In this document: piece by piece, positions 1 through 5,068 of the stretch | Layout of the letters: each line of letters begins with the position of its first letter | Position numbering within the stretch: position 1 is the first letter of the stretch | NCBI GenBank assembly: GCA_014360945.1 | Contig: JACIWM010000064.1 | Location: 1-6,810, forward strand | Reading direction: 5' to 3' | From: Candidatus Bipolaricaulota bacterium | GTDB lineage: Bacteria > Bipolaricaulota > Bipolaricaulia > Bipolaricaulales > Bipolaricaulaceae | Length of the DNA: 6,810 nt | Position numbers and translations under genes: made by a program | Notes under the pieces: generated by a model | What the model was told of the DNA's origin: nothing | Databases searched by the model: none | Seen by the model: the letters and a program-made list of their open reading frames with translations, nothing else

Positions 1-125
1 TCCTTGCTGTTTCAGTCCTGGCCTGTAACATTCTCACCTCTAAGCCTTCAAGGGTGTTTTGCTCTTTGTCTTTGATTTGTTCATCAACTTCTACAAATTT
101 GTTTTGCAGGTACTGGATCTTTTTA
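1..125. repeat. Terminal direct repeat, left copy
   Basis: These 125 bases are identical to 6570-6694. Beyond base 125 the similarity continues without gaps to base 241 (matching the window end) but falls to about 80% by my count (23 mismatches in 116). The repeat lies inside the coiled-coil gene in both places and in the same reading frame. The simplest reading is that the window wraps around a circle of 6569 bp, with the second pass coming from a variant copy. Confidence 0.9.
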
Positions 126-322
126 TTACAGGCCTCTATCTCCTTGCTTTTATCATCGCCTATCTTCTCCCATGTCTTTAGTTCTTCCAGTTCCTTGAAT
201 TTCTTACCTAATTCATGGTTTAAGTCACGCATATACTTTTTTAATTCTTGGATTTCTTCCCTTGTTTTACGGCCTAATTCTCTATATTCTCTTTCAATTT
301 GTTTTATTTCTTCTACAAACAT
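1..322 (-). CDS. Coiled-coil protein, N-terminal part (runs off left edge)
   Basis: This is the first 107 codons of a highly charged, Glu/Lys/Leu-rich protein that is almost entirely predicted coiled coil (for example ELGKKFKELEELK, QIKDKEQNTLEGLEVRM). I recognise no enzyme motif, signal peptide or membrane segment. The ATG at 322 lies 22 bases after the stop of the prim-pol/helicase gene. No in-frame start lies between it and an upstream stop, so the start is fairly firm. The nearest perfect ribosome-binding match, GAGGTGA (345-351), forms the end of the upstream gene but is too far away; a G-rich GGGGGGCGG (329-337) sits closer. Translational coupling to Rep is likely. If the molecule is circular, the gene continues at 6569 and ends at 5869, giving 340 aa. 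Function unknown; partitioning or replication accessory is a guess from the operon position. Confidence 0.8.
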   Translation of the reverse strand, partial: MFVEEIKQIEREYRELGRKTREEIQELKKYMRDLNHELGKKFKELEELKTWEKIGDDKSKEIEACNKKIQYLQNKFVEVDEQIKDKEQNTLEGLEVRMLQARTETAR

Positions 323-344
323 GTTTAACCGCCCCCCAATACTT

Positions 345-3137
345 TCACCTCATAATTTTTATCTGGCCTTTATCTATCTTTATCCAACCTATCCGCTCCA
401 ATTTTCTTATATCCTCTATCGTGTAAGGGAATATCTTCTTTTGTATGTTTTTTAAGTCAACTGTTCCTTTCCTAACAACACCTTTAACCACAAGGTAGGA
501 GTTAAGCAAATCTCCAGCCTTCACAATAACTTTATCCTTATTCAAAACCATCATGTTGTTTATTTCAACCATCCCCAATTCCATCATACCCCTTAAAAGA
601 TCAGACCCTGCATCCTCGCTTATATCATATTTTTCCCGTATTTCATCGACTACTTTTTTAAATGTGTGTCCCTTCGCTGGTTTGGGGACTTTTGCCTGTA
701 TTTCATCAAATTTTTCAAAATCCCCTTTTGCAAGGGCTTCTTGGCCAGCACCTTCAAGGTTGTCTATTTTTTCCTCTGTACTATCCCCAGAATCCCCTAT
801 AATGTGAATTCCTTGGAAGTATAGGGCTCTTTGCTTTGTAGTCCTAACAACGCCCGGTATATAAGTAGTGACATGCTCATAAAACTTATTTCTTCCCAAG
901 GGTTCTTCTCCCTTCTCCAAACACCACCTGTTATAAGCTTCATAGAGTTCAGACCCTTTAACACAAGTGTAAGGCTCTAATTCTAACATATCCTCTTTAA
1001 ATTTAATCACATTAGATTTTGCCCTGGTTAAAAGCTCTTTTATGAGTTCATCATCTTTTTCGATATTGTAATTTTTCGCTTTGAGTTTCCAGTAACAATT
1101 AACCAACCAGTAGAATATCCCTTCTCCTTCCTCTTTTAAGATCTTAAAGATTAGATCATCCTCAATTTCATCCTTGCTTAAAGGGTTCTGGGTGTGGACT
1201 ATAACTATCCTCTCTAATGTAGCATCATCGATATTATTGAATTCTGGCAACTCATTCATCACAAATAGGAGAAGGGCCTGGACTAAAATCTCAAAGATGG
1301 GCTTATGCTTCTCCTCAACCTCAATAGTATCCCCCCCACTCATCCTTTTAAATAAGTCGTTGTTTATGGTGTTCTTTGGCCTCTCAGAAGAAGCAACAAC
1401 CCATGCCCCTCTAAGTACAGACCTCCCAAACCTTGCCTGTAAAGTATCGCTTGAAGCCGAAACCATCCGTTTACCCAATAAACCCTTCAGAATCTCTAAA
1501 AGGGTGGATTTACCTGTGTTTGGAGGCCCTACAATAAACCCAATCCTTCTTTTACCCCTTTTAGGAGATATAATATATCCCATGAGGTCTTCAAGGAGTT
1601 CAAGGTTTTCTTTGTCAAAAAAACGCTTTAAGATTTTGCTAAAGTTTGGGGCTACTCTGTTAAGATCAAAATCTCCAGTTTTTATTGCTCTGATTAGGCC
1701 AGCATCGTACTTTACAGGCACTTTTAAGGGCTTAGAAAAGACAATATTCTCCTTAAATGCTTCCTCATAAGTTAAAAAATCAAGTGTGTCATTATCAAGA
1801 ACCCCATCCTCCAACGGTGTGTAAGCTCTATTATCCAGTTCCCCATACTGTACAGTATAGCCTGTTAGTCCTTCAAAGGTGTAAACCAGCCTGCTAACTA
1901 ATTTCTCATTGCTGTACCCGTTTGGTTCAAGTATTCGACTATGCACTATTTTAAAGAATTCGTTGGCCAAGCCTCTTAAAAGGTTGCTGTGTGGATCAAT
2001 ATAAAAAAGATCATAATCCACGCTGTTATATCTCACCTTCACAAGCTTAATATTGTCTCTAATGGCCTCTCTCAATGGGACTATAATATCTGATATGGTT
2101 ACCCGTTTTTTTGTGTCTATTATGTCAATTACTTCTTTCATCTTTGGATGGTTTGCTATTCTCTCCATCACAGGATCAAATTCATCCCCTATAAGTTCAT
2201 AATTTGGACTCTCAACTTCTATAAGCAACTTTAAAAGGTCTTCTGTAACCTTACCCTCCTCTACAAGCCTGTGAACCAGTTCTTTCAAGTTTCCTTTACT
2301 GTTATCATGAAAATCAACATATAGGGCCTTCTCATCGTTTAAGTATATGGAAAATGATGGGTGGGTTTCCTCATGAAAAGGACATAAAAGGTCGATCCTA
2401 TCCTCTGTTTCCCTTTTAATTAGTTGTTTGAGTTCCTTTTTCAGATTATCCAAGATTACACTATGATACTTCTGATACTCTGAATCTGATGGTTTATATA
2501 GGCCATTCTCCCGCATATAAACCCTTACCAAATAATTAACATCTTTTACTATTGAAACCGGCTTCTCCTCCCCATCAATACCATAAAATTCAGATGGGTA
2601 TATTACAGTCCACTGACCATTAGCCCGTACACTTAAAACCTCATGGCCTTCCTCATTAAGGATTTTTGCAGGTTCTGGTTCAGTTTCTGAAAGATATAAT
2701 AGGTGTAAGCCACCGCTTGGTGTTCTTTCCCTGTAAGTTTCTGGGAATAGGCTAAGGACCTCATCCATAATATTCGGATCATCTATATCAACCGTACAAA
2801 CATAATAAGGGGAGTCTCTCAATTTTACACCGTTCATTATGGCCACTGCATTAGCTGAAGTCCAAGAAACCCTATTAAGGTCTGTTAGGGTTTGATCTCC
2901 TTTTTTTAACCGTTCAAAGTTTTCCTTCAAATAACCCTTAGCCACTGGTTCTTTATTGAATTTAACAGCATTCCCTTCCCTATCTCTAAAAACGAGAAAA
3001 GGGAACACTGTAAAACCTAATTCCCACAATTCTACACTTGCAACCTCTAAATCTCTTGACATGCCACTAAAATTAAAACATTTCTTAGCAATTACCAACC
3101 CTTTATATACTTGAAAAGACATATCTACACTTGACAT
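345..3137 (-). CDS. Prim-pol/SF3 helicase replication protein (RepA-like)
   Basis: A 930-aa plasmid replication initiator that should make primers, extend DNA and unwind the origin. The N-terminal archaeo-eukaryotic primase/polymerase domain (about 30-205) shows the metal-binding pair D117/D119 in VDIDD and the TPSGGLH motif with H145. About 248-292 resembles a DnaG-type CHC2 zinc finger: C252 and H255 (CPFH..THPSFS) are present, but the later Cys pair is replaced by Asp (DFHD, 275-278). A linker follows, then an SF3 helicase core (about 500-690): Walker A GPPNTGKST (537-545, K543), E585 in a motif-B-like stretch, N628 in motif C (FVMNELPEF) and a possible arginine finger R643. The C-terminus (about 700-930) has one or two winged-helix-like segments probably used for DNA binding. 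ATG 3137 has GAGGGT 6 bases upstream; a second in-frame Met (residue 6) is a weaker alternative. Domain order and length match pRN1 ORF904 (known family); origin binding is inferred. Confidence 0.93.
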   Translation of the reverse strand: MSSVDMSFQVYKGLVIAKKCFNFSGMSRDLEVASVELWELGFTVFPFLVFRDREGNAVKFNKEPVAKGYLKENFERLKKGDQTLTDLNRVSWTSANAVAIMNGVKLRDSPYYVCTVDIDDPNIMDEVLSLFPETYRERTPSGGLHLLYLSETEPEPAKILNEEGHEVLSVRANGQWTVIYPSEFYGIDGEEKPVSIVKDVNYLVRVYMRENGLYKPSDSEYQKYHSVILDNLKKELKQLIKRETEDRIDLLCPFHEETHPSFSIYLNDEKALYVDFHDNSKGNLKELVHRLVEEGKVTEDLLKLLIEVESPNYELIGDEFDPVMERIANHPKMKEVIDIIDTKKRVTISDIIVPLREAIRDNIKLVKVRYNSVDYDLFYIDPHSNLLRGLANEFFKIVHSRILEPNGYSNEKLVSRLVYTFEGLTGYTVQYGELDNRAYTPLEDGVLDNDTLDFLTYEEAFKENIVFSKPLKVPVKYDAGLIRAIKTGDFDLNRVAPNFSKILKRFFDKENLELLEDLMGYIISPKRGKRRIGFIVGPPNTGKSTLLEILKGLLGKRMVSASSDTLQARFGRSVLRGAWVVASSERPKNTINNDLFKRMSGGDTIEVEEKHKPIFEILVQALLLFVMNELPEFNNIDDATLERIVIVHTQNPLSKDEIEDDLIFKILKEEGEGIFYWLVNCYWKLKAKNYNIEKDDELIKELLTRAKSNVIKFKEDMLELEPYTCVKGSELYEAYNRWCLEKGEEPLGRNKFYEHVTTYIPGVVRTTKQRALYFQGIHIIGDSGDSTEEKIDNLEGAGQEALAKGDFEKFDEIQAKVPKPAKGHTFKKVVDEIREKYDISEDAGSDLLRGMMELGMVEINNMMVLNKDKVIVKAGDLLNSYLVVKGVVRKGTVDLKNIQKKIFPYTIEDIRKLERIGWIKIDKGQIKIMR

Positions 3138-3143
3138 TTTTAT

Positions 3144-3149
3144 ACCCTC
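3144..3149 (-). promoter_or_regulatory. Ribosome-binding site for the prim-pol/helicase gene
   Basis: GAGGGT on the minus strand, six bases before the ATG at 3137. The block GAGGG followed by TATAA/TATAAA occurs just upstream of both this gene and the preceding RHH gene, so the two starts appear to use the same kind of signal. It supports the first ATG over Met-6. Confidence 0.55.
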
Positions 3150-3167
3150 ACTTTTTTTGACTTTTTT

Positions 3168-3365
3168 TTACACCTCGACATTTAATTCTATGAATTCTTT
3201 GGTATCGTATCTAAAAATCAAGTTTGCATTTCCCTTTTCATTCAAGAAAGCCCGTATTAGAGCCTCAACGATCCAAGAAATAGGTATCCCTGTATCTTCC
3301 GAGTATTCTTTTATTTCAGAATAGACTTTATCCTCTATTGTTATCAGTTTTTTTACTCTACTCAT
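3168..3365 (-). CDS. Ribbon-helix-helix (CopG/Arc-type) DNA-binding protein
   Basis: A 65-aa protein with the RHH pattern: a short beta strand (KKLITIEDKVY, residues 5-15), helix A (SEIKEYSEDTG), then the turn and helix B (IPISWIVEALIRAFL). A tail of about 20 residues (44-65) extends past the minimal fold. RHH dimers insert the paired strands into the major groove of short palindromes, and plasmid members such as CopG usually repress their own operon and the rep gene. It is the first gene of the operon and ends 30 bases before the prim-pol/helicase ATG, the same order as copG(orf56)-repA(orf904) in Sulfolobus pRN1. The ATG at 3365 has GAGGGGGT seven bases upstream. Repression of rep is inferred; the fold is well supported. 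Confidence 0.85.
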   Translation of the reverse strand: MSRVKKLITIEDKVYSEIKEYSEDTGIPISWIVEALIRAFLNEKGNANLIFRYDTKEFIELNVEV

Positions 3366-3372
3366 AGATTAT

Positions 3373-3380
3373 ACCCCCTC
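3373..3380 (-). promoter_or_regulatory. Ribosome-binding site for the RHH gene
   Basis: GAGGGGGT on the minus strand, seven bases before ATG 3365. It fixes the start of the RHH gene; no other start codon nearby is as well placed. Confidence 0.6.
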
Positions 3381-3435
3381 TTTTCCTGTTTAATGTGTAG
3401 AGAATGAGCTGATAAGGATTTAGGATTTTAAGAAT

Positions 3436-3447
3436 AGGTATAAAAAG
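3436..3447 (-). promoter_or_regulatory. TATA-box promoter of the RHH-Rep-coiled-coil operon
   Basis: The minus strand reads CTTTTTATACCT, a good archaeal TATA element. With the usual spacing of about 25 bases, transcription would start near 3412, leaving a leader of about 45-50 bases before the RHH ATG. A second AT-rich element (ATATTTAAAT, about 3471-3480) lies further upstream and is weaker. Nothing downstream looks like a competing promoter before the rep gene, so the operon is probably driven from here. Confidence 0.6.
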
Positions 3448-3535
3448 AAGTTGTTTCTGTTCTGGGTAACATTTAAATATTGTAAGCCATATACTTTTAT
3501 GTGACATACAAATCACACCTACTTGGAAGAGTAAA

Positions 3536-3574
3536 AAGGCCCTTGGGTTTTCCTCAGTAAACCCATGTGGCCTT
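3536..3574 (-). terminator. Strong hairpin upstream of the Rep promoter, terminator-like
   Basis: Two perfect stem blocks, AAGGCC (3536-3541) with GGCCTT (3569-3574) and TGGGTTT (3544-3550) with AAACCCA (3559-3565), are separated by a small 2/3-base internal loop and closed by an 8-base loop. On the minus strand the stem runs into TTTTT (GGCCTTTTTAC). It would stop leftward transcripts from the AbrB operon before they reach the Rep operon promoter. The plus strand also has T-rich sequence downstream, so it could work both ways, or serve as a single-strand replication signal. Confidence 0.5.
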
Positions 3575-3704
3575 CCACTTTTCGCTTTTTTTGTTTCTGT
3601 TACTATATTGTTATTTCTAGTATAAATACTTTGTTTTGAGCATGTGAAATATGATTTTTTTAGTTTTGTTTTACAGGTTGGTTTTTTTGCTTCTTAATAT
3701 GCCA

Positions 3705-3744
3705 TAGTAATAATTTATTACTAATCCTCTGGTTTTTATTACTA
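3705..3744. repeat. TTATTACTA palindrome plus direct copy
   Basis: TAGTAATAA (3705-3713) and TTATTACTA (3715-3723) form a perfect 9-bp inverted repeat with one central base. A second exact TTATTACTA follows at 3736-3744, 21 bp from the first, so both lie on the same helix face. This looks like a set of protein-binding sites; Rep or one of the small DNA-binding proteins is the natural candidate. Confidence 0.55.
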
Positions 3745-3764
3745 AAATTAACCCAACTTGGAAG

Positions 3765-3784
3765 AATGTACAAAAATGTACATT
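3765..3784. promoter_or_regulatory. AATGTACA inverted repeat, possible operator
   Basis: AATGTACA (3765-3772), four A, then TGTACATT (3777-3784): a perfect 8-bp inverted repeat. Each half contains the palindrome GTAC, and AATGTAC is also directly repeated at 10-bp spacing. Paired short palindromes one helical turn apart fit tandem binding of RHH dimers. It is about 320 bases upstream of the Rep operon promoter, so an origin role is as likely as promoter control. The bases just before it (ACTTGGAAGA, 3756-3765) also occur at 3521-3530. Confidence 0.5.
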
Positions 3785-3798
3785 AATACAAATCAAGA

Positions 3799-3827
3799 GT
3801 AATATCATACCCACATAAAAATATTAC
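3799..3827. repeat. GTAATAT/ATATTAC inverted repeat
   Basis: GTAATAT (3799-3805) and ATATTAC (3821-3827) are perfect complements with a 15-base loop. It is short and AT-rich, so chance is possible, but it stands in a row of similar symmetric elements. Confidence 0.35.
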
Positions 3828-3861
3828 AAAACCCAAACCAAGGAAGGAGAAACATTTTCGT

Positions 3862-3985
3862 GTGAGTTTTGTGAGGTTTTTTTTTCACTTTATCAGACAC
3901 TTCAACACACACCCCTATACAAAAACCCTCAACAATACAAAACACACAGCCCCAAAAAGTTGTTCCAAAAACTCACAAAACTCAC
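3862..3985. repeat. Long-range 14-bp inverted repeat with internal GTGAG doublets
   Basis: GTGAGTTTTGTGAG (3862-3875) is the exact reverse complement of CTCACAAAACTCAC (3972-3985). The arms are 96 bases apart and followed by T or A runs that extend the match after one mismatch. Each arm is itself two GTGAG copies spaced 9 bp apart, so the whole contains four GTGAG sites in two opposed pairs. The enclosed segment is A+C-rich and G-poor. This could be paired iterons flanking an unwinding region, or a large stem in single-stranded DNA. Confidence 0.65.
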
Positions 3986-4143
3986 TTTTTCATTACGGTT
4001 TACAAAATTTAGAAAATATTGCGTAATACTTTATTAACAAAACACTAAAAATTAATACTCACAGGCTAATCTTATGTAACCAAACACACACCCAAAAAAG
4101 TTACATAAGAAAAAACAATTTTTACACCCGAAACACACACACC
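3904..4143. repeat. CACACACCC iteron-like elements
   Basis: AACACACACCC occurs exactly at 3904-3914 and 4083-4093, with close variants at 3940-3953 (AAACACACAGCCCC) and 4131-4143 (AAACACACACACC). Two copies, at 3940 and 4082, continue into CCCAAAAA(A)GTT, making an imperfect direct repeat of about 23 bp. Spacing is irregular, so they are not a classical evenly phased iteron array. Confidence 0.5.
4070..4110. repeat. 11-bp inverted repeat around a CACACACCC element
   Basis: TCTTATGTAAC (4070-4080) and GTTACATAAGA (4100-4110) are perfect reverse complements with a 19-base loop that holds one of the AACACACACCC copies. The placement of an iteron-like motif exactly in the loop makes a functional site more likely than an isolated chance palindrome. 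Confidence 0.6.
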
Positions 4144-4242
4144 AAATTTCGACTTGTAAAAAAACACCCTTTTTTATACCATACGAAAAATACAAAATTT
4201 CAACCTTTTTATGGCCTCCATAAATTCCAGAAAATCCCCCCC

Positions 4243-4277
4243 ACTATCATGGTACTATCATCCTGTTATCATCCTGT
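4243..4277. repeat. Triplet of TATCAT units at 11-bp spacing
   Basis: TATCAT begins at 4245, 4256 and 4267. The last two units are identical over all 11 bases (TATCATCCTGT, 4256-4266 and 4267-4277), and the first two share ACTATCAT. One-turn phasing suggests a cooperative protein-binding site. It lies at the border between the A+C-rich and G+T-rich halves of the non-coding region. Confidence 0.55.
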
Positions 4278-4346
4278 TATTGGCTTTTTACAGGTTAGGG
4301 GGTTCATGTGGTTTTAGTCGATTTTATCCGATTAAAAAAATAATTA

Positions 4347-4354
4347 TTTATATA
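4347..4354 (+). promoter_or_regulatory. TATA box for a plus-strand transcript
   Basis: TTTATATA is an exact match to the methanogen-type TATA consensus, preceded by an A-rich stretch (4334-4343) suitable as a TFB-recognition element. Start of transcription would fall near 4372-4380, just where the closing stem of the proposed RNA begins. No plus-strand protein gene follows. Confidence 0.5.
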
Positions 4355-4372
4355 GGGTGTGGTCTAATATAT

Positions 4373-4513
4373 GGGGTGTAGGGGCCACTTTGTAGTTGTT
4401 AGGTCTAACACCCTTTTGTCTTTGTCAAAAATGTCCAATTTAAGGGTTGTGTGGGCTTAATTTGTTTGTGGTGGTGTGGCCCCTCTTTTTCACCCCTTTA
4501 GGGTTTTTTTTTT
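4373..4513 (+). ncRNA. Candidate structured small RNA (about 140 nt)
   Basis: A plus-strand, G+U-rich segment whose ends pair: GGGGTG (4373-4378) with CACCCC (4491-4496), and AGGGGCCAC (4380-4388) with GTGGCCCCT (4476-4484), both perfect. Inside, ACCCTT (4410-4415) can pair with AAGGGT (4442-4447), or TTTTG (4414-4418) with CAAAA (4426-4430); the two stems share bases 4414-4415. A consensus TATA box lies about 25 bases upstream and a T10 tract follows the stem. Together these look like promoter, folded RNA and terminator. I recognise no known RNA family. It could be a copy-control or regulatory RNA; being convergent with the AbrB operon it may also be antisense to that operon's 3' readthrough. 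Transcription is inferred, pairing is seen. Confidence 0.5.
4493..4513 (+). terminator. CCC-loop-GGG plus T10 terminator
   Basis: A short CCC (4494-4496), TTTA loop, GGG (4501-4503) is followed by ten T (4504-4513) on the plus strand. T tracts are the main archaeal termination signal. No plus-strand gene precedes it, which is one reason to suspect an RNA there. The CCC also takes part in the closing stem of that RNA, so the two folds would compete. Confidence 0.5.
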
Positions 4514-4534
4514 ATTCTGGTTTTGTATAGTATA

Positions 4535-4759
4535 TTATTGTGACCCGCTTATTATGGTGCTTCCCTTTGGTAAGGCTTTGATACTCTCATAGACTTCCTG
4601 AAGTTCTTCTTTACTCATTTCATAGATTTTACGCTGTCCATCCACATCATAGTAGGCTATCCATGATCCTATCCACTGGAAGGGTTTCTTTTCACCGTTG
4701 GGTAGTTTTAGGAGTTCATGGAATTCATTCTTTCCTACCTTCTCATAGATTATCCTCAT
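4535..4759 (-). CDS. Small protein of unknown function (74 aa)
   Basis: I do not recognise this protein. It is 74 aa, mixed alpha/beta in appearance, with aromatic-rich strands in the middle (FQWIGSWIAYYDVDG, residues 27-41) and a helix after it (SKEELQEVYESIKAL). There is no signal peptide, membrane segment or Cys. It is the last gene of the AbrB operon, 22 bases after the 93-aa gene. Start choice is uncertain. ATG 4759 is preceded by the same GTGAAGCCT found before the previous gene's ATG. A GTG at 4768 would lie only 3 bases after GGAG, giving 77 aa, and a TTG at 4789 would overlap the previous gene. Pairing with the AbrB-like protein suggests a toxin, anti-defence or regulatory cassette, but nothing in the sequence proves it. 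Confidence 0.7.
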   Translation of the reverse strand: MRIIYEKVGKNEFHELLKLPNGEKKPFQWIGSWIAYYDVDGQRKIYEMSKEELQEVYESIKALPKGSTIISGSQ

Positions 4760-4781
4760 AGGCTTCACACTCTCCTTTTTT

Positions 4782-5063
4782 TTATTCAAGGGCTTCCCGT
4801 ACCATCCTATATGCGTCTTCTGGGCCTTCTACGGTTTCCCATGAATCCATTGCTGTGTTTCCATTGGTTTCCCATCGCATTATTTTCTTTTCTGGTTCAT
4901 ATACCAGATATAACCATTGGGTGGCATTTGAATCCCATATTAGTAGGCCACTGGATATTTCTTGAATTCCTTCTTTCTTGGCTTTCTCACATTCCTTGAT
5001 AAATGCTTTTAATTCTTCTTCTATGTCATTGGAAGGGTAATAGTTGGGTTTTCTTCCAGGCAT
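4782..5063 (-). CDS. Small protein of unknown function (93 aa)
   Basis: Not recognised. The 93-aa product begins with a basic, Pro-containing segment (MPGRKPNYYP), then an acidic helix (IEEELKAFIKECEKAKKEG), then Trp-rich strands (LLIWDSNATQWLYLVYEPEKK, in which W43, W49 and W62 lie close together) and a C-terminal helix (PEDAYRMVREALE). No membrane or secretion signal. ATG 5063 follows GGTGA by five bases; that GGTGA is itself the end of the AbrB-like gene, so the two are translationally coupled. An alternative GTG at 5072, overlapping that stop, would add MKP. The order W-(L/I)-x-Y, then acidic turn, then KI is also seen in the next gene, a weak hint that the two share a fold. Confidence 0.75.
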   Translation of the reverse strand: MPGRKPNYYPSNDIEEELKAFIKECEKAKKEGIQEISSGLLIWDSNATQWLYLVYEPEKKIMRWETNGNTAMDSWETVEGPEDAYRMVREALE

Positions 5064-5068
5064 AGGCT

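Larger units (their letters stand above)
3366..4534. other. Gene-free, repeat-rich region; candidate replication origin
   Basis: No convincing ORF lies in these 1169 bases on either strand. The stretch carries the Rep operon promoter, at least seven inverted repeats, iteron-like CACACACCC elements, an 11-bp triplet repeat and a candidate structured RNA. The top strand is very poor in G from about 3886 to 4205 (fewer than 20 G by my count in about 320 bases), then becomes G+T-rich from about 4280 to 4510. Such density of symmetry and skew next to a rep operon is typical of a plasmid origin and copy-control region, but no initiation site can be named from sequence alone. Confidence 0.6.

Noticed and set aside
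1..241. Terminal repeat as long terminal repeats or a transposon boundary
   Set aside because: Both copies are inside the same gene and in the same frame; wrap-around of a circle explains them better.
54..455. Plus-strand open frame at the left end
   Set aside because: Antisense to the coiled-coil gene and the Rep C-terminus; Ser/Leu/Phe-rich translation typical of the reverse of a Lys/Glu-rich gene.
1174..1770. Long open frame on the plus strand
   Set aside because: It lies opposite the helicase core, whose Walker A and other motifs are intact on the minus strand; the composition is that of an antisense shadow and it has no ribosome-binding site or promoter.
3862..3985. Inverted repeat as insertion-sequence ends
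   Set aside because: Only 96 bases lie between the arms, no transposase is present and no target duplication is visible.
3904..4143. CRISPR-like array of CACACACCC elements
   Set aside because: Units are too short, irregularly spaced and imperfect; no cas gene is present.
3366..4534. tRNA or rRNA genes in the non-coding region
   Set aside because: I found no cloverleaf with T-arm consensus and no rRNA-like conserved stretches on either strand.
4782..4789. TTG start at 4789 for the 74-aa gene
   Set aside because: It would overlap the previous gene, and no ribosome-binding site precedes it; ATG 4759 or GTG 4768 fit better.
4718..4999. Plus-strand open frame over the AbrB operon
   Set aside because: Hydrophobic translation opposite two coupled minus-strand genes; no start signal. 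I consider it a shadow, not a membrane protein.
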